Source: Blastobasis lacticolella | Taxonomy: Eukaryota > Arthropoda > Insecta > Lepidoptera > Blastobasidae | Direction of reading: 5' to 3' | DNA: 64,000 nucleotides | Assembly (NCBI GenBank): GCA_905147135.1 | Contig: LR990059.1 | Coordinates: 15,027,001 to 15,091,000 of the forward strand | Part shown: one piece after another, positions 11,797-22,879 of the stretch | Position numbering within the stretch: the stretch's first letter is position 1 | Layout: every line of letters begins with the position of its first letter | Position numbers and translations under genes: made by a program | The notes under the pieces: model-generated | What the model was told of the DNA's origin: nothing | Database searches by the model: none | What the model saw: the letters and a program-made list of their open reading frames with translations, nothing else

Positions 11797-11935
11797 GAGC
11801 ATCGGTTCGTATTCCAGTAATGTGCATAACTTAGAAAAGAGTTATTGGTACATGGCGGCAGTGGGATTCGAATCCGGTACCTCTCGCGTACGAGTCGGAT
11901 ACCGTAACCTTAGGCCACCGACGCTCCGACTATTT
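11797..11935 (-). mobile_element. tRNA-derived SINE copy 2, head only
   Basis: It matches the first 140 bases of SINE copy 1 (AGCGTCGGTGGCC head, B-box-like GGATTCGAATCC on the minus strand). It stops at about 11797, so it is a truncated copy. Confidence 0.7.
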
Positions 11936-12169
11936 AAGCATACCTACCTATTGAAAATAATTAGTGTAGGTAAGTTCCCAGTTAATTTGGTAGAGCCTAT
12001 TCATGTAGATAAGTAGGTAACATTTAGTTCGACGCCTGCTAGTAAGATGTAGGAGGTTGGTTTGTTTCAAACGAGGTTATCAAACTCGTCCTTATGGTGT
12101 GTACTCACTCAACGTACGTACAAAATCATGTAAGTCCCTCATCTCTAATAAAGCCTATATCACATACAA

Positions 12170-12460
12170 GTACACCAGATAATGCAGCGATCAAAAAGGC
12201 TACAAATGGGAGGGAAATTGTAAATATTTCAACACATAACTCTTTTAGCACACTATCTGATGAATCCGACTACAGTTCGACCACATCGAATCGTATAAAT
12301 CGCAGTTGTCCAGTTGTCCAGAGCTAGACTCCATCAGCAGACAAGAAATAGAGGAATTAAAAAGAAAAATAAGTGATATGCAACAAAAATTTGAAACTGG
12401 AAAACACTATTCGAAAATTGCACACGACTGAGATGGAAAATATCGAGAGTACCGGAGACG
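12170..12460 (+). pseudogene. LINE ORF1 coiled-coil fragment
   Basis: The frame reads FSTLSDESDYSSTTSNRINR, then after a small shift LDSISRQEIEELKRKISDMQ and QKFETG. This is a Ser-rich segment followed by heptads, typical of LINE ORF1 N-termini. A local duplication of AGTTGTCC near 12303-12318 accounts for the frame break. No further domain is retained. Confidence 0.5.
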
Positions 12461-12660
12461 TGCTTCTTATATAGATATATGGCCCTATTATTAGGAGAAC
12501 CTAAGGCATAACTGCTGCGCGCATGACGGTGGTCGAGTAGCCGCGGCCAGCGGCCGACGCGGCGCGCGCGCGGGTCTCCCGCGCACAGCAAAACCCGTGA
12601 CAATAGTTGTGGACTATCAACTCCGCAATTAACCACCTCACCTCACCTCACCCAGCTCAG
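12461..12660. other. GC-rich segment, possibly a LINE 5' leader
   Basis: Bases 12510-12600 are unusually GC-rich (CGCGGCCAGCGGCCGACGCG). They are followed by TCACC repeats at 12637-12652. A similar GC-rich stretch forms the 5' end of the LINE at 22.6-22.8 kb. No gene is supported. Confidence 0.4.
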
Positions 12661-12945
12661 ATTTCACCTTTTCTTTAAATTGTGATTCAGGCAATTTAAC
12701 AGGAATGTAAATTCAGGAATATGATTATAAAGTCTTATACAGTTACCCATGAAAGATGAATTTACTTTACAAAGTCTGAACAACGGTGTTACCAGTTTAT
12801 TCTTGTTTCTTTAATTGGCATTATGAATATCAGTATTTTTAGCAAATTGGGTAATATGCTTTCTAACATACATAATATTATCAAAAATATATTTACTTAA
12901 GAAAGTCAATACATCAATTTCTTTAAACAATTATTTGAGCGAATG
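12660..12945 (-). pseudogene. LINE RT C-terminal fragment
   Basis: On the minus strand the translation gives IMYVRKHITQFAKNTDIHN, then NKNKLVTPLFRLCKVNSSF and GNCIRLYNHIPEF. This is the thumb and tail wording of a CR1-like RT. One stop codon follows HNAN. Only the last ~90 residues are represented. Confidence 0.6.
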
Positions 12946-12953
12946 GCATTCGC

Positions 12954-13360
12954 TCAAAGAATTGCCACTACTGTGACTACTATGCCACTACTGTCTATAA
13001 TTGCACTAATTTCACTCAACACATCGGTGAACTCCGTCAAATTATCCATTGAGTCAGTAGGCATATAGGTGCTTATAACCATTATGGAACGATTCATGCG
13101 TGATAATTGAACCGCCACCAACCGATCACTACACTTTAAGACCGAAACGGACTGGAACACACTTTTCTTCCAGAGGATCGCAACTCCACCGTAGGGCCTT
13201 CCTCTCAAGATTTCCTGTGAAGTGTCCACTGCCGATTTTCCTGTGTACTCGAAGTCTTGATGTATGGTGCCAAGCACCGGGATGTCGTGTGGAAGAAGCC
13301 ATGTCTCTTGAAGGGCCACAACTACAGCCGATTGGCACAGCAGTCACACATCATCCACTG
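12954..13360 (-). pseudogene. LINE AP-endonuclease N-terminal fragment
   Basis: The minus-strand frame reads VVALQETWLLPHDI, carrying the catalytic Glu of the APE endonuclease. It continues through RPYGGVAILWKK and VVAVQLSRMNRS-like strands to MVISTYMPTD. The catalytic His/Asp end and the whole RT are missing. It abuts an RT fragment in the opposite orientation at 13389, so these are separate insertions or an inverted junction. Confidence 0.7.
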
Positions 13361-13388
13361 ATTTACAGCAATTTGGATTTGATTTGAT

Positions 13389-14255
13389 TTGATTGGAGCT
13401 GATTTGGAGCAAGTTGCTCAGTGGGGCAGACTAAACCTAGTCCAATTCAACCCCTCGAAGACACAGGTCTGCGCATTTTCCGCCAAAAAAGATCCCTTTG
13501 ACATAGTGCCGCAGTTTCAAGGAACACCCCTTTCCATCTCAAAAAGTATTGGGATCCTCGGTGTCGACATATCGAATAGCGTGCGATTCCGGAGTCACCT
13601 GGAAGGCAAGGCCAAACTAGCTTCGAAAAAGCTTGGAGTGCTTAACCGGTCCAAGCGATACGTCACCCCGGGGCAGCGCCTGCTGCTGTACAAAGCACAA
13701 GTGCGGCCACATATGGAGTATTGTTCCCATCTTTGGGCCGGCGAAACTGCCGACCTGCTTAATCCTCTGGACTCCGTACAGAGACGCGCTGTACGAATTG
13801 TCGATGATCCCATACTAACACGCAAGTTGGAACCACTGGCAAACCGAAGGGACTTTGGCTCCCTGTGTGTGTTCTATCGGCTGTACAATGGGGAGTGTTC
13901 CGAGGAACTTTTCGATCTGGTACCCACAGCACAATTCCGCCATCGTACCACCCGCCGTGGGCTTGGTACTCATCCTCACTACGTGGACCCTCTGTTGGTC
14001 ACGACGCGAAGGTTCGAAAGAACGTTTCTCGCTCGTACGATTCGGATGTGGAATGAGCTCCCAGCCACAGTGTTTCCTTTGGACTATGACATGGGATCGT
14101 TCAAGAGGTATATTAGAGGTCTCTTCAGAGGCGGGCAACGCATCAGTGACTCCCCTGGTGTTGCTGATGTCCATAGGCGGCGGTGACCACTTTCCATCAG
14201 GTGGCCCGCTTGCCTGTTTTGTCTGCCGTATAACATAAAAATAAATAAAAAATAA
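13389..14255 (+). pseudogene. Jockey-type LINE RT C-terminal half with 3' end
   Basis: A 265-residue open frame begins just after the YADD palm block. It has LVQFNPSKTQVCAFSAKK, SIGILGVDISNSVRFRSHL, LLLYKAQVRPHMEYCSHLW, LDSVQRRAVRIVDD and RTIRMWNELPATVFP. It ends in a stop, then a short 3' UTR with CATCAGGTGGCCCGC and an A-rich tail near 14238-14265. No catalytic residues remain, so it is non-functional despite the open frame. A short 3'-end copy of the same family is at 49812-49998. Confidence 0.75.
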
Positions 14256-14472
14256 AGTTAAAAGTTGAAAACCTTAGTTTGTTGTGACTCATTTGTGTGT
14301 ACACGACCATATATACGTAAATTATTTATTTTGTACATCATCAGAGGCTATGTTTGAGCCATTCTCGTCACTTATTTTATTTATTTATTTATTTAAAACA
14401 ACTTTACAGTATTACAGTAAAAACCAATTCACTGAAAGCTAAATATATATCAGTATCTATTACAAAAAATTA

Positions 14473-16926
14473 TCATTCATTAATCCTCTCGCAGTACTTC
14501 AGGCATTCCTTGCACACATTCATCCATCGCCAGTCAAATAAGTCACACTCGGGTGCCGATGCCAGAAGCGCGTTGAGCATACCCAAGGCTCGAATAATGG
14601 GTGAATTGGCGTGCGAAACGGTTCGGACCGCGGGAGTAGCGAGTAGTCTAGGCTGGCGTGGTCTGAGTTGAACCCTGGGAACCGGAGGTACAAATAGTCG
14701 TACCGCTCTAGACACCAGGTCAAGACAGTCTGACTCACCACGCAAAATACGACAAACCATTACCAAAAGGTAGTAATTACGCCTTACCTCTAGAGAATTA
14801 AAGCCTAGGAACCCCTGTAGAAATTTAGTCGGGTACAAAAAAGGGTAATACCCATAAATTTTTTTGTAGAGAAAACGAAGGAATGCCTTTTGAATCTTCT
14901 CCAGAAGCAAGGCGTAAGTACATTGGTAAGGGTTCCACACTATCGATGACGATTCCAGCTTTGACCTTACCAAGGCAGTATAAACCAGCTTGATTGCTGC
15001 GGGATCGCGAAATTCTCTGGCATTCCTGATTACAAAACCTAACCTTTTGTAACACCCCACTGCAAGGTCCCTAATATGTCCGTGGAAGTTCAAGGCTGAG
15101 TCGAATGTGACGCCCAAATCCTTGACCGTCGTGACGCGCCTAATTACTTCATGGCCAAGCTTGTACTGAGCAATTATTGGGTTTTTAGATCTGCTGAATG
15201 ATATCAAACAGCACTTATCAGGATTGAAGAGAAGTTTGTTTTCAACGCTCCATTCCAGTACCGCGTCGATATCATTCTGCAAGGAATTACAATCTGACAC
15301 TGTATCTACGACATGAACGAGTTTGAGGTCATCCGCATAGAGCAGACCTTCAGCTGAGCTAAGAACAGATGTCAGGTTATTAATCATGATGTTAAATAAA
15401 AGCGGACCCAGCACAGAGCCCTGGCTTACACCTAAACGTGTGTGATAGAGATCCGACAGGAAACAACCATGGCGTACGTACTGCTGCCTATCAGACATGT
15501 AGCTGGCAAAGAGCTGCAGCAACTGTGGTGATAAACCAATGGCACAGAGCCTACCCAGCAACACATCATTATCCACCCGGTCAAACGCCTTTTTGAAGTC
15601 GAAGTAAAGGACATCAACTTGAGCCCCTCGATCCAGATTTTCGGATATCATGTTGACCAATGTCACTAAATTGGTATTAACAGATCTATTTGACCCAAAC
15701 CCATGCTGAGCCTCGCACAAATAAGGTTTAATCTGCGAAGATATACGATTATGAAGAATGCACTCGTATAGCTTGGCCGAAGACGACTGAATCGCTATAG
15801 GTCTGCAATTCGTAACATCGGAAGAGTCACCAGACTTAGGAATCGGCGTGACACGGGTAGTTTTCCAGCGTTGTGGGTAAACACTTGTGGACAACGAAAA
15901 ATTAAGAATGTGGCAAATAGGACCCACAAGCACATCTTTGCAGCCCTTTATTATAAACGCAGGTACATGATCGGGACCAACCGAAAGTTTGAGTTTATTT
16001 ATGCCCCTTTCAACTTCCCTGGCAGTAATTTCCGTGATACTTATATAATTGGCAGATGCAGTTTTGTCATTTGAGCAGATCTTTTCGCAATCGAGAAGTG
16101 GAACATCGGGTAGAAATACGCTAGCAAAGAATGAAGCAAATGCCTGCGCTGCCCCACTGCCAGTAAAGCATTTGCCTTCATAGGTGACTTTAGCTTCGAA
16201 GCCAGCCTTGGATTTGAGACTGCTTATGTGTTGCCAAAACGCACGGGGGTTGTCCTTAATCCTATTCTCAATGTGTCGAATATAAGTATTATACGCTAGT
16301 AGGGAACGTTTTTTTATATCAGTTCGAAGATAAGCGAACTGAGCATAAGATTCCTTACACCCATGAGCCTTCCATTGGCGATGAAAAACTGCTTTGCGTT
16401 TGATGTCCCTAATTAGGTCAGATGTAAACCAAACCGGATACGTCCTATTTGCAGAAGTAGATCTAGCCTTTTTAGGTATACATTTGTCAAAGATGTCATA
16501 GAGAATGCAGTAGAATGAGTCCAAACCGTCATCAACATTAGGAGCCGTATATACCTTATCCCAAGAAATACCTGATATAAGACTATATAGGAGATTATAA
16601 TCCCCTTTGGAAAAGTTCCAGTCTTCGCATCGACTTATGTTGCTCGGCTCAATCTTTTCAGAGCGCGCCCGGCAACCGATTTTAAAAGTGATGCTAATGT
16701 CCAGTGGTGGATGGTATGCGTCACGGCGCGGGACAAGTCCTCCTCCATCAATTTCGGCAACTACCGTACGACAGGCGCGCTCCGACACCAGCACTACATC
16801 TAATTTACCTCCATGCGAATTCACCACGTTATTCTTCTCTGTCAAACCGCATACAGACAAAAAATAATTATAGTAACACAATACATCATTATTCGAATAG
16901 TTAGGGTTAAGATTTAAGTCACCCAT
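14473..16926 (-). CDS. LINE ORF2 C-terminal part: endonuclease end plus intact reverse transcriptase (817 aa)
   Basis: The frame is open for 817 residues. It starts inside the endonuclease (GDLNLNP, DVVLVSE), then has the RT fingers (GPDHVPAFIIKGCK, RWKTTRVTPIPKSG, NCRPIAIQSS, EAQHGFGSNRSV), the catalytic block VDVLYFDFKKAFDRVDN, the GVSQGSVLGPLLFNIMINNL loop, the active site LLYADDLKLV, and a thumb ending KECLKYCERINE. All RT catalytic Asp are present. The N-terminal endonuclease is in another frame (17269-16982), so full-length ORF2 needs one frame correction and the copy is probably inactive as it stands. Jockey/CR1 group by motif style. Such enzymes reverse-transcribe their own RNA at a nicked target. 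Confidence 0.8.
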   Translation of the reverse strand: MGDLNLNPNYSNNDVLCYYNYFLSVCGLTEKNNVVNSHGGKLDVVLVSERACRTVVAEIDGGGLVPRRDAYHPPLDISITFKIGCRARSEKIEPSNISRCEDWNFSKGDYNLLYSLISGISWDKVYTAPNVDDGLDSFYCILYDIFDKCIPKKARSTSANRTYPVWFTSDLIRDIKRKAVFHRQWKAHGCKESYAQFAYLRTDIKKRSLLAYNTYIRHIENRIKDNPRAFWQHISSLKSKAGFEAKVTYEGKCFTGSGAAQAFASFFASVFLPDVPLLDCEKICSNDKTASANYISITEITAREVERGINKLKLSVGPDHVPAFIIKGCKDVLVGPICHILNFSLSTSVYPQRWKTTRVTPIPKSGDSSDVTNCRPIAIQSSSAKLYECILHNRISSQIKPYLCEAQHGFGSNRSVNTNLVTLVNMISENLDRGAQVDVLYFDFKKAFDRVDNDVLLGRLCAIGLSPQLLQLFASYMSDRQQYVRHGCFLSDLYHTRLGVSQGSVLGPLLFNIMINNLTSVLSSAEGLLYADDLKLVHVVDTVSDCNSLQNDIDAVLEWSVENKLLFNPDKCCLISFSRSKNPIIAQYKLGHEVIRRVTTVKDLGVTFDSALNFHGHIRDLAVGCYKRLGFVIRNAREFRDPAAIKLVYTALVRSKLESSSIVWNPYQCTYALLLEKIQKAFLRFLYKKIYGYYPFLYPTKFLQGFLGFNSLEVRRNYYLLVMVCRILRGESDCLDLVSRAVRLFVPPVPRVQLRPRQPRLLATPAVRTVSHANSPIIRALGMLNALLASAPECDLFDWRWMNVCKECLKYCERINE

Positions 16927-17290
16927 GACAATGACAATTCCCTTTAAAGTATCTACAACTGACTCAAGCTTAAAAACCAGTTCATATATTCCTCAACGGA
17001 GGCACGAGGATAAATGTACACAACGCACAGGTGTCGGTCTCCAGTTCCGGCCGACGCTGCAGCGACACGCCGGGACGAGCCGACAGCAACACCCCGCCAC
17101 CCCCGCGGCCGGTGGCGCGGTCGCGGCGCAGCAGACTCCAACCTCCGCAAACAATCTCAGCGTCGTCGACTGATCCCGTTAGGAAGGTTTCAGTAACAGC
17201 AACGATGTCATAGCTTGTTGTTAATAAGCTGTTTCTGAAATGACACAATTTAGTGTTCAGGCCTCTCACGTTTTGGTATGCAATATTAAT
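16927..17290 (-). pseudogene. LINE ORF2 endonuclease N-terminus, frameshifted from RT
   Basis: Bases 17269-16982 encode MRGLNTKLCHFRNSLLTTSY then DIVAVTETFL (catalytic Glu) and a GC-rich loop (GRGGGGVLLSARPG). The frame ends at about 16982 and is continued in a different frame by the 817-residue ORF from 16926. One indel in the GC-rich or following stretch is enough to explain the break. Confidence 0.75.
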
Positions 17291-17369
17291 GCATCCAACT
17301 GCTGTTATTTTGTTTTTGTGGCCTTGATGGATTCAGAGCTGCGTCTTCGTCTCCGAAATAACCAAGCTT

Positions 17370-18320
17370 TTACCCTCGCGTTATTAGGCCACACGTCAGC
17401 TGACAAACACCGCTCGAAATACTGCACTGGCACGGAGATTTTGTAGGTTTATGCCTAAACGGTATGAAACGCCTGAATGTTACACCACTATTCCAAAAGT
17501 TTTTATCCATATAAACACTAAATCTACTTTCCGGCACAAATAACTTATATGAGTCGTAGTTTTTCTCGTTTCGCATCTTTATCTTTGTAAGGAAGACTAC
17601 TTCACTCGTCTTATTCTTAATATAACAGGTTATGTCCGCCTCATTTGTATCCTTACATACGAGTACGTTAGATATAAATAATAGTATACTTTTTTGCGCT
17701 GCTCTAAATTTTCCGTCAGGCTCGGAACAAGCTCTGCCTATTTGACCCACATATTTATATTTACGATCACTTTTTCTATTCACCAACGTCCACTCATCAC
17801 CTTTATCCACAACCACTGGATCACGAACTCGACTTCCGTGTGTTTTGAATGGTAAATCGATTATCGCTCGTTGTTTTGTCGGGAATCTTCGAGTTTAAAA
17901 CACCCGTAGTAGAGGAACGGCCCTGCGCTAGCGCTTCCAGTACATTTTTCGAAGTCGCGGTGCGGCTCCATTCCTTCTCGTTCTGACTCACCGCGCCGCC
18001 ATCACAACACGCTGTTTTTCCTTTGCTCTCGTCGCATACAGGAACCATGGTGCAGCCCTCATTCATAGCGCTTGTCAACGTATATGAGACGGACTGATCA
18101 TTACGCTCATTGGGAGTATGCAAGGTAAAATGAGACAATATCATATTGCACCTTGGGTCGTTATCTATTCCTTGCGAGATGTATTATATACCCACTGGTC
18201 CGCTGTCGTAGGTAAAACTATTCATTCTGCAGGTACTTCCTTTTCCGAAATCCGTTTTTAGATCATTTAACTGATTGATCGTTGCATAAACCTCCTTAAT
18301 ATACTTGACTTCACTAGTTA
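17370..18320 (-). pseudogene. LINE ORF1, two or three frames
   Basis: Bases 18320-18200 encode a helical N-terminus (VKYIKEVYATINQLNDLKTD). Bases 18144-17821 encode a low-complexity middle. Bases 17816-17370 encode a C-terminal domain (DEWTLVNRKSDRKYKYVGQI, ITCYIKNKTSEVVFLTKIK, FVPESRFSVYMDKNFWNSG, VTFRRFIPF). That C-terminal block recurs in ORF1 of other insect LINEs of this group. The middle and C-terminal parts differ in frame at 17817-17821, so there is no single intact ORF1. Confidence 0.6.
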
Positions 18321-18568
18321 ACTTGATTTTTTTTTTTTTTTTTTTTTATTAAGATGTTCTACCTATTTGACAAGTAGGTAGAGCATTGCAATTACAATCT
18401 AGCCTAAAGACTAATAAGTAATTTAAATTTAACACAATTTGCTAGGTTAGAATAATATAAGAATGTGTCCATTAACACCTTTTCTTATTGTCTCTATTAA
18501 GGGGAAGACACATTGTTATTGTGTTCTTTGCAGTAAGTACTCATCGCACTACTTATCACTAATAATCA

Positions 18569-21229
18569 CTACACTAACTCAAAAGGTTTTGTCCTTTTTA
18601 GTCTTCGCACTATGTTCGTGTTGTCAAGGAGCTGGATAGCCTCGACATTCACATGATGATGAAGCCTTCTTTCATGGGCTTCGGCGTGTTTTTTAATTAT
18701 AGTTGCAACAAGATCCACATTGAGGTCCCGGTGAAGATCATTGTTTCTAATGTACCAGGGCGCATTTACAATGTCCCTCAGTACTTTGTTTTGAAAGCGT
18801 TGTATCATCTGTGTGTTGCTTTGTTTGGTACAGCCCCATAGCTGAATACCATAAGTCCATACTGGCATTAGGACTTGTTTGTACAAAAGTAGTTTGTTGT
18901 GTACTGATAAAGAAGAATGCTTTCCAAGTAGCCAGTACATCTTTTTATAGCGAAGTTCTAATTCGTCGCGTTTCTTTTTGACATGAGCTTTCCAGCGAAG
19001 CTTTGCGTCTAAGGTCATGCCTAAATATTTAGCTGTGTTTTTGTGCGGTATTGCTTGATTGTTTATAAATACCGGATGATAAGACGGTCTTTTGTTAGTA
19101 AAATCGACATGAATCGATTTTGACTCATTCAGTTTGATTCGCCACTTCACTGTCCAATCAAATATAGTGTTGATAGCTGTTTGCAGTTTCGTTACTGCTT
19201 CTTCTTGAGTGGACCCTGTAGCCATGATAGCCGTATCATCCGCAAAGGTTGCAATGATGTTATTTTCTAGTTCTGGGATATCACAAGTGTATAATAAATA
19301 CAACATCGGACCTAGGACGCTTCCTTGTGGTACTCCAGCTTTTATGTACTTAAGTTCTGAATATTCCTCATCCTGTCTAACTCGAAACATTCTCTGCGTA
19401 AGATAAGATTCCAGAATATCTGCAAACTGCTTCGGAAGTTTATGTCTTATTTTGTGCATAAGACCTTCATGCCAAACCTTATCAAATGCTTGTGCCACGT
19501 CTAGGAAAACAGTAGAACAGACTTTATTTTCTTCTAATGTTTTTTCTATTAAACTAGTTATTCTGTGCACTTGATCGATTGTTGAATGCTTCTCCCTAAA
19601 TCCAAACTGATAATCAGGGATAAGCTTTCTTTCTTCTATTATGGGGCTCAGTCGTCTTAATAGGAGCTTTTCGAACAACTTTGACATAACTGGCAATAGA
19701 GAAATTGGTCTATAGGATGTTATTTCCTGAGGTGGTTTTCCAAGTTTCGGTATCATAATGATTTCTGCAACTTTCCACATATCAGGCACGTATTTTAGTC
19801 TAAACGAAGCATTGATAAGGGTGGTAAGTTTTACGATGGCTTTACGTGGAAGATTTTGGAGAATTTCGCCCGTAATTAGATCAAAGCCAGGAGCTTTATT
19901 TTTCTTTAAGCGTTTTATCTCATTCTGAACCTCTTTAGGGGTAACGAGTTTTATTTCTAATCTATCATTACAAGATGCTTCCTCCAGTTCTGTGTTCTCA
20001 GAGTTATGCATGTTAGGTTGGAATATTTGTTCCAGGTGATTAGCAAATCTAATAGCTTTTTGTTTATTATTTATGGCCCACCCCCCATTAGTTTCTTTAA
20101 TGGGAGGTATGTATAAGGTTGGCGTCTTTATGTGCTTTATAGTTTTCCACAAGGAGTAATCAGTTGTGCGATCACTTGTTAACTTTCTTAGGTAGATATT
20201 CGTAGATTCATCACGAAAGTTCTGAATTTCTTCCCTTAGTTTTTTTGTTAAGTAGTTTAGCCGCGTTTTGTCCACGGGATATCTACTTTGTTGCCATTTG
20301 CGTCTTTGCTTTCTCTTTTCTTTAAGGAGGTTTAAAATTTCGGCTGGATAGCAGTTACCTTTTGATCTCTTCTTCACTGTTGGTGTATTTTTCCAGGCAC
20401 ATTGCTGTATATTTGTAATGAATTTACTTAGATCTGTATCTAGCTCTTGTGGACTTTTTAAGAAACATTAAGTTCAGTAATAGAGTCTAGATCATGTTTA
20501 AAGCTTTCCCAGTCGGTTTTCTTGTTTGACAGGGTAACATTGCTCTCTTTTAGTATTATGCTCTCACTAAGAGTCAAAATTATTGGCGAGTGATCTGAGC
20601 TCATTTCATATCCTTCCTCAATGTGAAGAAAACTAGTTGGTATATTTTTACATATAAAAAAGTCAATGAGGTCTGGGACTTTATTACGATCAGTGGGCCA
20701 ATACGTTGGTTTTGCGGTTGATATTACGCCACAATTCATATATCTAGTAGCATAAAGAAGCTCTTTCCCTTTAGTTGTAGTTAATCTTGATCCCCAGTGG
20801 ATGTGTTTAGCATTAAAATCACCTCCAAGTATGAATCTGTTACCTAGATTGTATAGAAGGTTTTTATACTGTTCGCGTTTTAGGGAATACTTTGGTGGAC
20901 AGTATATGGCGGAAATGGTAACAGGGTAACGTTTAGTTCTTACACAAACAGCCACTGTTTGTATAGCCTGTTCCTCACATTTATGCTCTTCGTAATGGTA
21001 AATATTTTCTTTTATTATGACAGTGCTTCCTCCCCTTGCAGTGTTATCAGGGTGTAAAGCATGATAGACTTTATAGTCTTTGATTTTTTATAAACGACTC
21101 TCTGGTGCAATGGGATTCTGATATTAGGCAAATATCAATATTGTTTGTGCTTAGAACCACTTGTAACTCATTTAGATGTTTTGCGAGCCCATTCGCATTG
21201 CATGCCATAATTTTGAGTCCCATAGTCAT
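18569..21229 (-). pseudogene. Jockey-type LINE ORF2: endonuclease plus RT, two frameshifts
   Basis: ORF2 starts with ATG at 21229-21227, overlapping the ORF1 stop as ATGA. The endonuclease N-terminus (KIMACNANGLAKHLNEL, DICLISESHC) breaks near 21090. It resumes as 20955-20458 (VTISAIYCPPKYS, RFILGGDFNAKHIHWGS, LIDFFICKN, SSDHSPIILTL). A one-base loss in TGTTTCTTAAAAA near 20460 shifts into the 602-residue RT frame (20377-18569). That frame has APGFDLITGEILQNLP, SYRPISLLPVMSKLFEKLL, STVFLDVAQAFDKVWHEGL, AGVPQGSVLGPMLYLLYTC, TFADDTAIMATG and a C-terminal tail. All key catalytic residues are visible, but the product cannot be made as one protein. Confidence 0.85.
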
Positions 21230-22578
21230 TTCCCTTGTTTGGATGTAGCAATTTTAGTGCTGTTTTCAAGTTTCTTTAACCTTTTATCAAATGAGGTTAA
21301 AAGATCTAAAATTCTATTAATCTTTGAATCTGTATTGGAGCTAGCAGATGATGGATTGGAGCTAGACTGTTGAGACGGTTGGGCTCCCTTTGTAACTTGT
21401 GCAAATGACAGGCTTTTGGTGACCTGCTTGCCCATATGATTTTGGTCCATTGTCTTCTTGCTTTTATTGTTATTGAATGCTGGACCGGATGTAGTTGTTA
21501 CATTTTTCTTTAGAGTTTTGTTTTTTAAAAACTGTAGTTCTTTAGCTACAATACACCCTCTGTAACTTGCCGGGTGAGGTTCGCCACAATGAACGCACTT
21601 TGGCTTGTCATCTGCTGGTTTATTACAGTCTTTAGTTAAATGCTTTCCTGTACACTTAACACACCTTGGTTCTTTTGAACAGTATTTTTGGGTATGACCA
21701 TAGGCTTGACACCGTTTACATTGCGGTATGAGCTTGGATGTTTTTAGTGATTGAATATCAACTTTGCAGCCCAGTATAGACCTTATGTTATAAATATTAT
21801 TTATGTCTTCATCTTTTTGGAACGAAAGCATAAACATGTTAAGCGGTTGCTTATTTCTCCAGCTGAGTTTGTTGACCGCTTCGTTAATTTTATATCCCTT
21901 GTTATTAAGGTCTTCCACGATTCTTTCTGGAGTACACGACGAATGGAGGTTTTTGGCCATTACCCTTATCGGTCGGTCCTGTTTATTCTCGTAGGAGTGC
22001 CACAGGCACTTGTTCGCAAGCAACAGTTCGGTAATTGCTCTGTACGAGTTTTCATTATTTGCATTTATCTTTGCGGTGTCGCCATTCAACATTTTTATGA
22101 TAAACGTGTCTTTGTTTATACTTGCCGAAAGGAGATCATAGAATTTCTGGTAGTTCATGATATTTTCGACAACTATGGGCGGAGGAAGTGGAACTTTTTT
22201 CACTTTCTCTTCTTTAGTGGTTCCGTCGGAATTGGATCCTTCTTGTGGTGGAGGGGAGTGTGTTGTGTTCAGTTTCCTTTTCTTACGACTAATTTTCCGT
22301 ACCCACTCAGTTTCTTTGGCCAATTCCTCTTCATCTGTCTCATACTGCTTTTGGTGTTTGCCAGTATCAGTACTTACAGTGGTTAAGGATATCTGTTCCT
22401 GGAGTAGAATGTTTTGCTCCTGAGTCTTCTTTAATTCTAGTTGCAGAGTTTCTACTTGCTTGCTAAGGTCGCGTACCAAACTTTCGAATTTCTCACGATT
22501 ACTTTTTTCTTCGGAGTAATGGTTGTATAACAGAAATTCATTTTCTGTTTTAAGTTCCATTGGACTTTTGCCAGCCAT
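21226..22578 (-). CDS. LINE ORF1 / gag-like nucleic-acid-binding protein, intact (450 aa)
   Basis: The order is a Leu/Glu/Gln-rich coiled coil at about residues 25-75, a Pro- and Lys-rich linker, and a central RRM-like region at about 140-285 (FIIKMLNGDTAKINANNENS, RPIRVMAKNLHSSCTPERIV). Three zinc knuckles follow: CKRCQAYGHTQKYC, CVKCTGKHLTKDC and CVHCGEPHPASYRGC, at about 285-340. The C-terminus is Ser/Lys-rich with a second helix. Such ORF1 proteins bind the element RNA in a ribonucleoprotein particle. The stop overlaps the ORF2 start as ATGA, suggesting termination-reinitiation. The reading frame is complete. Confidence 0.85.
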   Translation of the reverse strand: MAGKSPMELKTENEFLLYNHYSEEKSNREKFESLVRDLSKQVETLQLELKKTQEQNILLQEQISLTTVSTDTGKHQKQYETDEEELAKETEWVRKISRKKRKLNTTHSPPPQEGSNSDGTTKEEKVKKVPLPPPIVVENIMNYQKFYDLLSASINKDTFIIKMLNGDTAKINANNENSYRAITELLLANKCLWHSYENKQDRPIRVMAKNLHSSCTPERIVEDLNNKGYKINEAVNKLSWRNKQPLNMFMLSFQKDEDINNIYNIRSILGCKVDIQSLKTSKLIPQCKRCQAYGHTQKYCSKEPRCVKCTGKHLTKDCNKPADDKPKCVHCGEPHPASYRGCIVAKELQFLKNKTLKKNVTTTSGPAFNNNKSKKTMDQNHMGKQVTKSLSFAQVTKGAQPSQQSSSNPSSASSNTDSKINRILDLLTSFDKRLKKLENSTKIATSKQGK

Positions 22579-22879
22579 AATTGATCACTAAATTGATGTA
22601 ACTTCGCCTTAATAATGATTTGAATTACACAACATTACACCGAACGTTTGTGATTCACGCACAATAACTGGGTCATCGCGGCCGTAGCCGAGTAGACGAC
22701 GCGGAGTAGGCTGCAGCGTCAGCGCTTTACGCGAGCACGAAACTAGCGCAAGAGCGTCTGCGCAGCGACTATACTCGACGGAAGTCGAACAAACACTCCC
22801 CACTCAAGGCGCTCGAGTCGAGTTTGCAAAAAAAGTTTGTGGATTCCTCTGCTGTATTTTATTGAAATTATGTTTGTTA

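Larger units (their letters stand above)
14380..18320 (-). mobile_element. Long non-LTR retrotransposon (ORF1, endonuclease, RT)
   Basis: From the minus-strand 5' side it has ORF1 (about 18320-17370), endonuclease (17269-16927), RT (16926-14473), and a TAAATAAATAAA-type 3' tail ending at about 14380. The left end of the neighbouring LINE (poly-T at 18328) abuts its ORF1. Confidence 0.8.
18328..22800 (-). mobile_element. Jockey-type LINE, near full length
   Basis: On the minus strand: a GC-rich 5' leader (about 22800-22580), ORF1 (22578-21226), ORF2 (21229-18569), a 3' UTR, and a poly-A tail seen as a run of T at about 18328-18347. ORF1 is intact and ORF2 has at least two frameshifts. This is one of the best-preserved elements in the window. 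Confidence 0.85.
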
